This document shows, in pieces, positions 1-8,644 of a stretch of 33,010 bases of DNA. Position 1 is the first letter of the stretch. Every line of letters starts with the position of its first letter. The notes under the pieces are model-generated. The model ran no database searches. It was given only the letters and a program-made list of their open reading frames with translations, and had not been told where the DNA came from. The DNA comes from Chloroflexota bacterium (GTDB lineage Bacteria > Chloroflexota > Dehalococcoidia > CAUJGQ01): assembly GCA_963170165.1 (NCBI GenBank), contig CAUJGQ010000168.1:1-33010 (forward strand), written 5' to 3'. A program made the translations under genes and the position numbers.

Positions 1-1386
1 GAAACGCTCGGATTCCGCGGCGAAGCGCTGCCCAGTATCGCCGCCATCAGCGAGGTGACGTTGGTGAGCGCCACGGCGGCAGACAGGCCCGGCGCCGCCA
101 TCACCATCCGCTACGGCGAAGTAATGCAGCAGGGAACGCGGGCCAGTGCGCCGGGGACGGCGGTCACCGTGCGCGGCCTGTTCGGCAACGTCCCTGCCCG
201 GCGTACCTTTCTCAAGATCCAGCGCGCCGAGTCCGCACGTATCGGCGAGGTCGTGCGCCGCTATGCGCTCGGCCGGCCGGACGTGGCCTTCACCCTACTG
301 TTCGATGGGCGCCATGCCTTCACCAGTCTGGGCGACGGCCGGGCGCTGGGCGTGCTGGCAGCGCTGTACGGAGCAGGGGTAGCGGAGACGCTGGCGCCGG
401 TGACAGCCGCGCTCCCTGACGGCGGTGCGCTGTCCGGCTATGCCGGGACAGGCGGCCCGTGGCACGCCGGACGGCACCATGTGACGCTGTTTATCAACGG
501 GCGCTGGGTGCGGGCGGGCGCCGTGGCGCAGGCGGTGGAAGCAGCATACCGGCCGTTTGCCCCCGCCGGCCGTCATCCGCCTGTGCTGCTGTGGTTCACA
601 CTGCCACCTTCCCGGCTGGACCCCAACGTCCACCCGGCGAAGCTGGAGGTGCGGGTAGCCGGACAGGAGACGCTGGCAGAGGGCGTGAAGGCAGCGGTGA
701 GCGCGGCCTTCGGGCGCATGCCCGCCGCCGCTGCCGCCAGCGCCGCGCTCCAATACCGGCTGCCGTTTGCCCGCCGGCGGGTGGCCGAGCAACCAGCCGC
801 CTATCTCGCGGAAGGCGGGGGCGGCGTGGTTGCGCCGTCCGCAGCGTATCGTTTCCTCGCGACGGCCCGCGACGGCGTAATCATCGCCGAGGGCAGCGAC
901 GGGCTGCTTCTTGTCGATCAGCATCGGGCGCACGAGCGGATTCTGTTTGAGGAGCTGCGGGCCGGCGCTGGTGTGAAACCGCAGGCGCTGCTGACGCCGG
1001 CGCTGCTGCGGCCATCGCGGGCGCAAACCAACCGCATCCAGCAGCGAACACCGGATCTGACGGCGATGGGGTTCGTGCTCGAGCCCTTCGGCGGCGGCGC
1101 GCTGGTGGCGCGCACGGTGCCGGCCGCGCTGCCAGGCATGGACAGTGATGCCCTGTCAGAACTGCTTGAGGCGGCCCTGAGCGACGCGGCAGACTGGCAG
1201 GAGCGGCTGCTTGCGACCGCCGCTTGCCGGGCAGCGATCAAGAAGGGCCAGCCCATCGACGCAGATACGGCGCGGTCGCTGCTGGAGCGGCTCAGCGCCA
1301 CGGAGTCACCGGCCGTCTGCCCGCACGGCTCGCCGGTCAGTGTGCGCATCGACGGCCGGCTGCTGGCGCGGCTATTTCGCTGGTAG
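1..1386 (+). CDS. mutL: DNA mismatch repair protein MutL (5' end outside window)
   Basis: The first codons read ETLGFRGEALPSIAAIS, the third ATP-binding motif of the GHKL ATPases in the MutL family, in frame from base 1, so the start lies upstream of the window. The visible 461 residues hold the rest of the ATPase module (the S5-like half with the conserved DPNVHPAKLEVR), a short linker and the C-terminal dimerisation domain. That domain has an endonuclease-type metal motif, DQHRAHERILFE, then ACRAAIKKG and CPHGSP. The usual motif is DQHAxxExxxxE; here the Ala after His is Arg, while the acidic residues remain. The presence of these motifs suggests a nicking MutL of the type found in bacteria without MutH. 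It ends 8 bases before the stop of the convergent enoyl-CoA hydratase gene. The family assignment is secure; endonuclease activity is inferred. Confidence 0.96.
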   Translation, partial: ETLGFRGEALPSIAAISEVTLVSATAADRPGAAITIRYGEVMQQGTRASAPGTAVTVRGLFGNVPARRTFLKIQRAESARIGEVVRRYALGRPDVAFTLLFDGRHAFTSLGDGRALGVLAALYGAGVAETLAPVTAALPDGGALSGYAGTGGPWHAGRHHVTLFINGRWVRAGAVAQAVEAAYRPFAPAGRHPPVLLWFTLPPSRLDPNVHPAKLEVRVAGQETLAEGVKAAVSAAFGRMPAAAAASAALQYRLPFARRRVAEQPAAYLAEGGGGVVAPSAAYRFLATARDGVIIAEGSDGLLLVDQHRAHERILFEELRAGAGVKPQALLTPALLRPSRAQTNRIQQRTPDLTAMGFVLEPFGGGALVARTVPAALPGMDSDALSELLEAALSDAADWQERLLATAACRAAIKKGQPIDADTARSLLERLSATESPAVCPHGSPVSVRIDGRLLARLFRW

Positions 1387-1394
1387 CGCGCAGA

Positions 1395-2198
1395 TTAGCG
1401 GCCCTTAAACACAGGGTCGCGCTTTTCTAAGAAGGCGTTGACGCCTTCCAGGTGATCTTCGGAGCGGCGCAGTGTAGTGAGAAAGAGCGCGGTTTGCTGC
1501 ATTGCCTGTTCGAATGGCATGTGCAGCTGCTCGTGCAGCATACGCTTAGCCAGTTGCACAGCCAGTGGCGCGTTAGCGGCGATCTGTCCGGCCAGATCGG
1601 CGGTGGCTGTGGCCAGGCCGGCGGCAGGCACGATGCGCGTCACGACGCCGATGCGTGCGGCTTCGGCCGCGTCAAACATCCGGCCGGTGAACACCAGATC
1701 GCAGGCACGGTCCAGCCCGACCGTGCGGGGCAGTGTCCAGGTACCGCCCCCGTCTGGAATGAGTCCGCGCCGGACAAACGCCTCGGCGAAACGCGCTTGG
1801 TCGGAGGCGATGCGGATATCACAGGCCAGCGCCAGGTCGAACCCCCAACCAGCCGCCACGCCGTTGATGGAGGCGATCACGGGCTTGGCGAGCTTCTTCA
1901 GCCGCAGTGGTACGGTGCGTCCGGGGTTGTCCAGCGACCGCACGATCGCGTAGGCGCCGCCCGCGACCTCTGCCGTGCCGCGCTCGCGCATCGTCTTGAT
2001 GTCCCCACCGGAGCAGAAGGCTCGGCCGGCGCCGGTGATCACGACCACCCGCACACCCTCATCCCGCTCTGCCACGGCCAGGCCATCCAGGAGGCCCTGC
2101 GCCATCTCACCACTGAGTGCGTTCATCACCTCCGGCCGGTTGAGCGTCAGCGTGGCGACGCCGCGCTCAACGGCGTACAGGAGATGCGGGTTATCCAT
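1395..2198 (-). CDS. Enoyl-CoA hydratase/isomerase family protein (PaaG-like)
   Basis: This 267-residue protein is a full-length crotonase-fold enzyme. The two oxyanion-hole segments are clear: AFCSGGDI near residue 60 and GVAAGWGFDLALACDIRIAS near residue 115. The second active-site region reads GLIPDGGGTWTLPR. The PDxGGTW form is typical of PaaG-type 2-(1,2-epoxyphenyl)acetyl-CoA isomerases and related isomerases, which use an Asp there; classical hydratases carry Glu. A CoA-ester isomerase or hydratase in fatty-acid or aromatic-acid breakdown is therefore likely, but the substrate cannot be read from sequence. The ATG has a GGAGC ribosome site six bases upstream. It lies downstream of the protease gene on the same strand, separated by 69 bases, and converges on mutL. 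Confidence 0.92.
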   Translation of the reverse strand: MDNPHLLYAVERGVATLTLNRPEVMNALSGEMAQGLLDGLAVAERDEGVRVVVITGAGRAFCSGGDIKTMRERGTAEVAGGAYAIVRSLDNPGRTVPLRLKKLAKPVIASINGVAAGWGFDLALACDIRIASDQARFAEAFVRRGLIPDGGGTWTLPRTVGLDRACDLVFTGRMFDAAEAARIGVVTRIVPAAGLATATADLAGQIAANAPLAVQLAKRMLHEQLHMPFEQAMQQTALFLTTLRRSEDHLEGVNAFLEKRDPVFKGR

Positions 2199-2267
2199 TC
2201 AGTGCTCCGATCCCATAGTGGGACAGCAGTCCGGCCGCTGCCCCTTCCACATCCTTCAGCCGTCCGG

Positions 2268-4187
2268 CTAGCTTGCCTGCAGCGCACGCAAGGTTGTGGC
2301 CAGCAGGTCGTTGAGCGCGCCGATCTCGGCGACGTCCAGGTTGCCGGCCAGCGGCACGATACCGGCGGCCTCCACCAGCGCGAGCAGCAGCGAGGCTGCC
2401 TGATCACCGGCGGACATGCCATCGAAGTCCGCGCCATTGACCCGAATCTGCAGCCCGGCCAGCCAGCAGGGGCCCGGCTCGCAGCTGCCACCGGCCTGAG
2501 CGACGGGTACGATGGTCACCAGCGGCGCCGACTCCTGGACCACGCGGGTAACGGTGATGCGGGGGCCGCTCTCGCTGCTGCAGAGATTGTCATCCTGCGC
2601 CAGCTCCCACGCCAGACCGCGGCTACGCGCTTCATTCCAGCGGTCGAGCGCGGCGGTGACGGCGGTCCGCAGCGGCTCCGTCTCAACGCTGGGGCAGACG
2701 GCCAGCGGAATCACCGGCGCGACCGTCCAGAACCGGCCGCTCCACGAGACGTCCATCCCCTCACCGGCCGGGGCCGGTACCTGGGCGGCGCGCGTCGCCT
2801 CCGACGGGACAAAGCCGGCGGGCAGGGCGGGTGGGATAGGGCGGCTGCCCGTTGTGGTCGGTGGCATCACGGGTGGCGTCGTGGCCGGTGGCGGGTCCGG
2901 CTGGACCGGCTGAGCAGGAAGCGTTGCCGGAATGGCAGCGGCGGGCGCCGCCGGGCTGGCAGGCAGCTTGGCCGGGTCGGTGCCCTTCATGGCCAGGTGG
3001 ACCGCCCGGTAGGCGTTGATCCGGCCGCCGCAGCGCGCGGAGACGGCGGCGACATCGCAGGTGCTCATGATCCAATCAACCACCTTTGCCTTGGTGGCGC
3101 CCGGCACCTGGAACAGCAGCCCAGCCAGCCCGGCGACATGGGGCGCGGCCATCGAGGTGCCGCTGTAGCTGGCGTAGCCGCCCAGCGCCATCGGGATGGT
3201 GGAGAGGATGCCGGCGCCGGGCGCAGCGACGGATACGTAGAGCCCGCGATCGGTGAAGGACGCCGACTGGTCTGCACGGTCAGTTGCAGCGACAGACAGC
3301 ACCCGCGGGTCGTTCTGCGGGTAGCGCCCGCCATAGCATCCACCGCTATTGCCGGCAGACATCACCAGCAGGACGCCGCGGCTCTCGGCGTAGTCGATGG
3401 CGGCGCGCTCTGCCGGGTCCACCTCGGCGCCACAGGCTGCGCCGAAGCTCATGTTGATCACCTGCGCCCCCTGGTCAACGGCGTACGTGATGGAGTTGAC
3501 GATGGTGGAGACCTTGACCACGCCACCACCGACAGACAGCACCTGGATCGGCAGAATGGTCACACGGCCGCCGGAGACGGAGGCGATGCCGATGCCGTTA
3601 TTGGTGTCTGCGCCGATGATCCCAGCGACATGCGTGCCATGGCCGTTGTTGTCCTGCGGTAGGCTGCCGTCGCGACTCATGCAACGGCCGGCGAACTCAT
3701 TACAGCCTGCGGGCGAGATGCGGGAGAACTCAGGATGACGGTAGTCGAGCCCTGTATCCAGCACCGCCACAATCGTGTTGCCGCCCGGCAGCATCAGGTC
3801 CCACGCTTCTGGGGCGCGGATCTTGTCGATGCTCCACTGGCCGCCGGCGCCGAAGTAGGGATCGTTAGGGATGGCGGCCATTTGGTAGCGATCGCGATCG
3901 GCGATGGCATACTCAACCGCGGCATGCCCGCGCAGCCGCGTGATCAGCGCATCCCGGCGGCCAGGGCGCGGCTCCAGCGTCAGCAGGCTGAGTTGGGGTG
4001 TGCGACCGGCAATGGTGGCGCCCTCGGCCGCGAGCACACGGGTGAGATCAGCTTCACTTGCACCGGCGCGCAAACCGGCCAGCACCGCGCCGCTGCCGCC
4101 CCACGGGGCAGGATCAGGTCTGCTGGCACCGGTCAGCGCGATGATCACCAGCAACAGCGGGAGTATCCGTCTCTGGGTCATGAGCAT
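2268..4187 (-). CDS. Secreted subtilisin-like (S8) serine protease with a Pro-rich linker and C-terminal metzincin-like domain
   Basis: The 639-residue product starts with MLMTQRRILPLLLVIIALTGA, a clear signal peptide. The open frame runs 34 codons further upstream, but that stretch does not resemble protein, so I use the ATG at 4187. An I9-like propeptide follows (about residues 35-105). The S8 domain has the full catalytic set: Asp144 (VAVLDTGLD), His183 (NNGHGTHVAG), oxyanion Asn280 (MSAGNSGG) and Ser345 (YSGTSMAAPHVAG). After about residue 400 comes a Pro/Ala-rich linker. A final domain (about 476-639) has a layout like a matrixin: a WN-containing helix, beta strands, then LLLALVEAAGIVP where a zinc-binding HExxHxxGxxH would be expected. 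No His is present, so this part cannot bind zinc that way. An extracellular, self-maturing protease is the confident call; the tail's role is unknown. Confidence 0.93.
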   Translation of the reverse strand: MLMTQRRILPLLLVIIALTGASRPDPAPWGGSGAVLAGLRAGASEADLTRVLAAEGATIAGRTPQLSLLTLEPRPGRRDALITRLRGHAAVEYAIADRDRYQMAAIPNDPYFGAGGQWSIDKIRAPEAWDLMLPGGNTIVAVLDTGLDYRHPEFSRISPAGCNEFAGRCMSRDGSLPQDNNGHGTHVAGIIGADTNNGIGIASVSGGRVTILPIQVLSVGGGVVKVSTIVNSITYAVDQGAQVINMSFGAACGAEVDPAERAAIDYAESRGVLLVMSAGNSGGCYGGRYPQNDPRVLSVAATDRADQSASFTDRGLYVSVAAPGAGILSTIPMALGGYASYSGTSMAAPHVAGLAGLLFQVPGATKAKVVDWIMSTCDVAAVSARCGGRINAYRAVHLAMKGTDPAKLPASPAAPAAAIPATLPAQPVQPDPPPATTPPVMPPTTTGSRPIPPALPAGFVPSEATRAAQVPAPAGEGMDVSWSGRFWTVAPVIPLAVCPSVETEPLRTAVTAALDRWNEARSRGLAWELAQDDNLCSSESGPRITVTRVVQESAPLVTIVPVAQAGGSCEPGPCWLAGLQIRVNGADFDGMSAGDQAASLLLALVEAAGIVPLAGNLDVAEIGALNDLLATTLRALQAS

Positions 4188-4226
4188 GCCTCGTTGCACC
4201 CGCCGAGGTGTGCGGGCTGATACTGC

Positions 4227-4254
4227 TGTCCCGGTACGTACGCGCGCCGGGACA
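4227..4254. repeat. Inverted repeat upstream of the protease gene
   Basis: Perfect 8-base arms, TGTCCCGG and CCGGGACA, flank a 12-base spacer (tacgtacgcgcg). The repeat lies 40 bases upstream of the chosen protease start. It could be an operator or a hairpin in the 5' leader. No protein is known to bind it. Confidence 0.5.
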
Positions 4255-4365
4255 CTACGCAGCGTACTGCCGCCCGATCCGCGGCACAAACCATGGGTGG
4301 GTGCGTTGTATCCCCTGACGTTCGCTAGAGGAGATGCCGAGGAAATCAGCAGAGCACGCGCGGTG

Positions 4366-6015
4366 TCATGCCACGAAGTGCCGCCGGTACAGCTCGTAAC
4401 AGCCCTTCTCGGCGGAGCGGCGCACCGCCCGCGCCAGGTACTTGGCCCAGCCGCGCAGGATGTCGTCCTTCCGGCTTGTGGAGTTGTACTGATACTCCTC
4501 CATGGAGGAGACGCACATTCGCGCCACGTGTGGGTCGTTCTGTACCTTGCTGCCGGCGTAGGCCAGCGTGGCGATCAATGTGGCGCGCTCACCCGTACGA
4601 GTGAGGTAGCCGTTTACGGCGGCCAGCGTCCGCGGCGCATCCTGCGCGTCAATGCTCTGCTCGATGGTGACGAGCAGCTCGGGCTCCGATTGCCGCTCCA
4701 TCTCGTGCGCGTGCTGCTTGGAGTTGTCGAGGCCAAAGGCAGGATCGCGCGGGAAGAGCATGTTGGCGCGCAGCACATCATTGACAAACAGTGCAGTGAA
4801 GTACAGCGCCTTCGCCTGGTGCGGGTTGTCGTACGTACGCAGCCAGTGATTGACAACGTTGCAGTAATCGAACGCATGACCAGGGGTAAAGAAGCTGACC
4901 GGATGCTCCATGACCTGCAGCTCGTTCCGCACGAAGGCGATGACCGTCGCATCTGCGATGGCGAGCAGCGCCCGGCCTCGGCGCAGCAGATCGGTGACAA
5001 GCGCCACCACATCCCCTGGCTTGCCCCAGCTCAACGTATCGATCACCTGGTCAAGCTCATACTCGGTGAGCGGGGCCTGATTGAGGTGCTTGAGCTGAGA
5101 GAGGTTGCCGCGAAACTCCATTGGCAGGATGGTGTTGAGCAGTGACCAGATCTCGTGAAAGCGTGGGGTGCAACCAAGGTCCGGCACGACGGTGTAGAAC
5201 ACGCCATGAGCGTTCCCCCAGCCAAGCTGTCCGGCCAGATCGACCAGCGCGCGGGCGCGCAGCGCCTTGTGGCCGATGTTCTGGTACGAGCCGCGCTGGA
5301 TGATCGTCTCCTGCAAATCAATGATGCCTGCCATCAGCACGGCGTCTTCCAGGCGCGTGCGGAAACCTGGCTCCTGCGCCAGGCCAAGAAACAGCCGGTA
5401 GCTCTCGACGCGGCTGCCCTCCATGATCGCAAACTGCAGGCGCTGCAGCCGCTCCTGCGGGCTACCTGCCGTCATCGGTGGATGGTCCTCGAAGTGCACA
5501 GCCGGCTTGTGCCATGCGGGGCCGTCGAACCGCCCGCCGTAGTTGAAGTTGGTGCCGGTTGGTCCCGGCTGGCCGGCCTCCCGTGCTGATTTGGCGGCGT
5601 CGATCTCCGCCTGATGGTCGCGATCATCGCAACGTTCCTGGTCGCGGGCGTAGTGACCGGGGAAGTCGCACAGCACCTGTGACCACACATCCAGCCCCTG
5701 GGGGGCGTACCACATCGCCTGTGCCATCGGCAGCATGGCGGCGCGTTCCGGCAGCGCCGCCGCCATCCGCCACGAAGCGCGCCAGCCGAGGATTGTATGG
5801 TCATAGTTCACGCCGCGCCAGGTGCCGTCGGGCCGGGGCATGACGTGCCCTGGCGCTTGCACGTACGGCGCCGCCGCCTCAATCGCCTCCTGAACCAGCA
5901 CCGGCAGCCGGTAGCCTTCCTTAATCAGTGCGCAGAAGGTGTCCGCGGCGCTGCGGTAATCCGCTGCTGTGATGTGCTCGCGCAGGGCTGGCAGGCTGAA
6001 GGCAGCGGCGGTCAT
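4366..6015 (-). CDS. Unrecognised 549-aa cytoplasmic protein, predicted all-helical
   Basis: I do not recognise this protein. It has no signal peptide, no long hydrophobic segment and no nucleotide-binding loop. It looks mostly helical and His-rich: His recurs in short helical contexts such as NYDHTILGW, NIGHKALRARAL, TPGHAFDYCNVVNHWLR and SKQHAHEMERQ. The spacing recalls all-alpha metal- or cofactor-binding proteins such as the questin-oxidase-like family, but this is too weak for an assignment. A Gly/Asn-rich loop (TGTNFNYGGRFDG) near residue 165 looks conserved in style. The ATG at 6015 has an excellent AGGGGGAG site five bases upstream, so the longer open frame (to 6246) is rejected. It follows the 121-aa gene by 23 bases and is surely co-transcribed with it. 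Confidence 0.8.
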   Translation of the reverse strand: MTAAAFSLPALREHITAADYRSAADTFCALIKEGYRLPVLVQEAIEAAAPYVQAPGHVMPRPDGTWRGVNYDHTILGWRASWRMAAALPERAAMLPMAQAMWYAPQGLDVWSQVLCDFPGHYARDQERCDDRDHQAEIDAAKSAREAGQPGPTGTNFNYGGRFDGPAWHKPAVHFEDHPPMTAGSPQERLQRLQFAIMEGSRVESYRLFLGLAQEPGFRTRLEDAVLMAGIIDLQETIIQRGSYQNIGHKALRARALVDLAGQLGWGNAHGVFYTVVPDLGCTPRFHEIWSLLNTILPMEFRGNLSQLKHLNQAPLTEYELDQVIDTLSWGKPGDVVALVTDLLRRGRALLAIADATVIAFVRNELQVMEHPVSFFTPGHAFDYCNVVNHWLRTYDNPHQAKALYFTALFVNDVLRANMLFPRDPAFGLDNSKQHAHEMERQSEPELLVTIEQSIDAQDAPRTLAAVNGYLTRTGERATLIATLAYAGSKVQNDPHVARMCVSSMEEYQYNSTSRKDDILRGWAKYLARAVRRSAEKGCYELYRRHFVA

Positions 6016-6038
6016 GGTGACTCCCCCTGGTGGGCGGG

Positions 6039-6404
6039 CTAGCGCAGCACCACGGCAGCCCGGCGGGCGCCGCTGGGACGCCAATCCCGTGCACGCAGCT
6101 GGTCGCCATGCTCGGGTGCAAAGGCATTGGCGATGGGTGCCCACACCGGACCGCGGGCACGGAAGGCAGCCTCCACTTGGGCGATGGTCTGCGGCACAAC
6201 ACACTCCCACACCTGCTCGACGAACCGGTCGAACGAGGCGATCCACTCCGGACTATCCGCGCGCCCTGGGTAGAAGCTGCCACAGAAGTCAACCAGCTCA
6301 TCCACCGTCGCCGCGGCGATCTCGCGGGCGGCATAGTCAATCGCCTGCTCCATCGCCTCGGCCAGGCTGGAACGCAGCTTCCACGCCGCCCGTAGCTCCG
6401 CCAT
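6039..6404 (-). CDS. Unrecognised 121-aa protein, first gene of the pair with the 549-aa protein
   Basis: This small, mostly helical protein has no signal peptide or membrane segment and I cannot assign it to a family. A conserved-looking core reads VDELVDFCGSFYPGR near residue 35, followed by a Trp-containing helix (FVEQVWECVVPQ). The C-terminus is basic. The ATG at 6404 is preceded by GGGGGAG at ideal spacing, the same ribosome-site style as the next gene 23 bases downstream. The 23-base gap argues that the two proteins act together, perhaps as small and large subunits. That partnership is an inference from spacing only. Confidence 0.75.
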   Translation of the reverse strand: MAELRAAWKLRSSLAEAMEQAIDYAAREIAAATVDELVDFCGSFYPGRADSPEWIASFDRFVEQVWECVVPQTIAQVEAAFRARGPVWAPIANAFAPEHGDQLRARDWRPSGARRAAVVLR

Positions 6405-6551
6405 GTCGCTCCCCCGTGCGTGGAGCGAGTGTAGGCGCGCCTCCGCGACCCGTCAACGAGCCGGTGGCTGTTCGTCATTGCCCGACGGCAACCAGTGGGC
6501 GGGCCGCGCCGACGATGGGAACGCGGCCCGTAGACTGGTGCGCCGGAGCGC

Positions 6552-7265
6552 CTACCGGCGACGGCGGACAGCGATCAGCGCCGGCGCGCCGAACGCGAGC
6601 GCCGCAGCCGCGATGCCGAGGAACAGCGCCGCCTGCCGTTCGACGGTGGCAGTTGCGCCCGCGCGCGGCAGCGTGGCGGGAGCTGCCGGCGGCGCCGCCG
6701 GACGCGCCGGTGCAGGCTGGCCGGCCGGGGCAGCCGCAGGACGTTGGGCCGCCGGCGCCGCGGGCTGACCGGCCGGGCGCTGTGGCTGCGGCGCCGCGCC
6801 TGCCGCCTGGGCGGCATAGCTGGCGGTGATGTTGGCGCAGATGATGCCCGGGCCGCCGTCTGGATTGGTGTGGACGTTGGCGTAGGCGTTGTTGGCGTTG
6901 ATCGGTTTGTCCGCCGTCAGCGTGACAGTGGTGACGCTGGTACCGCGCCCAGAGGCATCGGCACGTACCTGAGTGAGGGGGTAAGTCACGGGCGCGCCGG
7001 TGTCGCAGCGGGCGCCAGCGGCGGTGTGAATGTGGGCGGCGTGCTGCGCGTTCGGCCGCAGGCCAGTAAGCGTGATCTCTACCCGCAACTGGTTGCCACC
7101 CATGGGCGTGACGCTGGTGCTGCCCGCCACTCCTTGTACCCGGTTCTCCGTGATGGACATGGGGAATGTCTGGCTCTGCTGCGCCTGAACGACGCCGGCC
7201 CCCACCACCGCCGCCACCAGGCCTGCCGCGGCAGCCGCGCCGCTCACCCACCTGCTCACCCGCAT
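6552..7265 (-). CDS. Secreted CHRD/SodC-like domain protein with LPRAG C-terminal anchor signal
   Basis: The 237-residue product begins with a signal peptide (Arg-containing start, Ala/Val-rich core, VVQAQQ cleavage region near residue 28). Residues 30-150 resemble the CHRD domain or the related Cu/Zn superoxide dismutase sandwich: HAAHIHTAAGARCDTG (His78, His80) and YANVHTNPDGGPGIICANI (His132). A long Pro/Ala/Gln-rich stalk (about 155-197) follows. The tail is LPRAG (199-203), then a hydrophobic helix and a final RRRR. This is the layout of a sortase-sorted, cell-wall or surface-anchored protein, with Ala in place of the usual Thr. The start at 7265 is set by GGGGGAGGAG just upstream. The fold is a fair call, superoxide dismutase activity is not claimed, and no sortase gene is in view. 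Confidence 0.85.
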   Translation of the reverse strand: MRVSRWVSGAAAAAGLVAAVVGAGVVQAQQSQTFPMSITENRVQGVAGSTSVTPMGGNQLRVEITLTGLRPNAQHAAHIHTAAGARCDTGAPVTYPLTQVRADASGRGTSVTTVTLTADKPINANNAYANVHTNPDGGPGIICANITASYAAQAAGAAPQPQRPAGQPAAPAAQRPAAAPAGQPAPARPAAPPAAPATLPRAGATATVERQAALFLGIAAAALAFGAPALIAVRRRR

Positions 7266-7436
7266 CGAACGCTCCTCCCCCTGCTCGCCGTACGCCGCCG
7301 TCTTCCCCGGACGTTCTCCACATATACGACACCACGTCGCCAAAGGATCAGCCCGGGGGCAGCGTAGGTGCAGGGGACAGTGCGCCACATCACCCAATCG
7401 GTAGGACGGCTCGCCGTCTGCCAGGCAGCAGATAGG

Positions 7437-8594
7437 TCAGTTACCGCGGGGCAGGCCGAGCCCGCGATTGGCGATGATGTTGCGCTGAATCTCGCTGGTG
7501 CCCGCGAAGATGGTAGGAGCAACCTGCCACTGATACTTGAACTCCAGGTAGCCTCGCACCGGTGTCCAGGACGTGCCGCGCCGGAGCTGGCCGTGCAGAC
7601 CGAGCAGGTTGATGGCGGTGTTTGCCAGCCGTTGCTGCATCTCCGTGCCAAACACCTTCGCCATCGACGCCTCGTAGTTGGGCACCTGGCCGCTGGCTTG
7701 CATGAACGCTACGCGGTACGCCAGCCAGCGGGCGACATCGACTTCGATGGACAGCTCCGCCAGCGCAGTACGTACGGCCGGGCCGGCCTTCGCCTGGGGC
7801 TGCGTGGACACATACGCCAGTAACTCATCGAGCGTGCGGCGGCCCTCGGCCGGGTAGTTGATAGCCGAGCGCTCGAAGTCAAGCGTGGTGGTGGCGACAT
7901 ACCAGCCGCGATTCTCTTCGCCCACCAGGTTGCGTGCGGGGACACGCACATCTTCGAAGAACGTCTCGGCAAAGCCGGCGCCACCGGCCATATTGACGAT
8001 CGGGCGAAAGCTGACTCCGGGCGTCTTCATGTCCACCAGGAAGTAGCTAATGCCACGGTGCTTGGGCGCTTCCGGATCAGTGCGGGCGATGACGTGGATC
8101 CAGTCTGCCTTATGCGCGTTGGACGTCCAGGTCTTCTGGCCGTTGAGGACGTAGTCATCGCCGTCGCGGGTGGCCCGACACTGGAGCGAAGCGAGATCCG
8201 ATCCGGCGCCGGGCTCGGAGTAGCCCTGGCACCAGAATTGCTGTGCGCGGGCGATGGCCGGGAGAAACCGCGCCTTCTGCTCCTGGTTGCCGTGCAGGAT
8301 CAGCATAGGTCCGACCATGCGCGGCCCCTGGCCGCCGTCCGGAGCGCGGAAGTACGCGACCTCCTCACGGAAGATGGTCTGCTGGATGTAACCAGCGCCC
8401 ATGCCACCATACTCGCGCGGCCAGGCCATTGTCAGCCAGCCCTTGGCAGCTAGCTGCTCGGCAAAGCGCTGATGGTGAATCAGCCCCTCACGTTCGGCCT
8501 CTGCTTCCTCGGCAAACGGCGCCCACTCCTGCTCAAGGAACGCGCGCACTTCGCCCCGAAACTGCTCCTCCTGCGCCGTAAACCGAAAGTCCAT
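7437..8594 (-). CDS. Acyl-CoA dehydrogenase
   Basis: The 385-residue protein has the three parts of the flavin acyl-CoA dehydrogenase family. These are a helical N-domain starting MDFRFTAQEEQFRGEVRAFL, a central beta domain with the FAD-contact segments GYSEPGAGSDLASLQ and WTSNAHKADW, and a C-terminal four-helix bundle that ends with FAGTSEIQRNIIANRGLGLPR. It would oxidise an acyl-CoA to the 2,3-enoyl-CoA and pass electrons to electron-transfer flavoprotein. The sequence is close in style to the FadE-type enzymes of sterol and branched-acid breakdown, but the substrate cannot be told. The ATG at 8594 has GAGGAGAG upstream, so the longer open frame is rejected. It lies 50 bases downstream of the amidohydrolase gene on the same strand and is probably in the same transcript. 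Confidence 0.93.
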   Translation of the reverse strand: MDFRFTAQEEQFRGEVRAFLEQEWAPFAEEAEAEREGLIHHQRFAEQLAAKGWLTMAWPREYGGMGAGYIQQTIFREEVAYFRAPDGGQGPRMVGPMLILHGNQEQKARFLPAIARAQQFWCQGYSEPGAGSDLASLQCRATRDGDDYVLNGQKTWTSNAHKADWIHVIARTDPEAPKHRGISYFLVDMKTPGVSFRPIVNMAGGAGFAETFFEDVRVPARNLVGEENRGWYVATTTLDFERSAINYPAEGRRTLDELLAYVSTQPQAKAGPAVRTALAELSIEVDVARWLAYRVAFMQASGQVPNYEASMAKVFGTEMQQRLANTAINLLGLHGQLRRGTSWTPVRGYLEFKYQWQVAPTIFAGTSEIQRNIIANRGLGLPRGN

Positions 8595-8644
8595 GGCGTT
8601 GCTCTCCTCTTGACCGCTGGCCCAGCAGCGGTGGTAGCGGGCCG

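Noticed and set aside
1452-3662. A 736-codon open frame on the plus strand
   Set aside because: It runs antisense across the enoyl-CoA hydratase and the protease, both with clear family motifs on the other strand. Long antisense frames are common in high-GC DNA.
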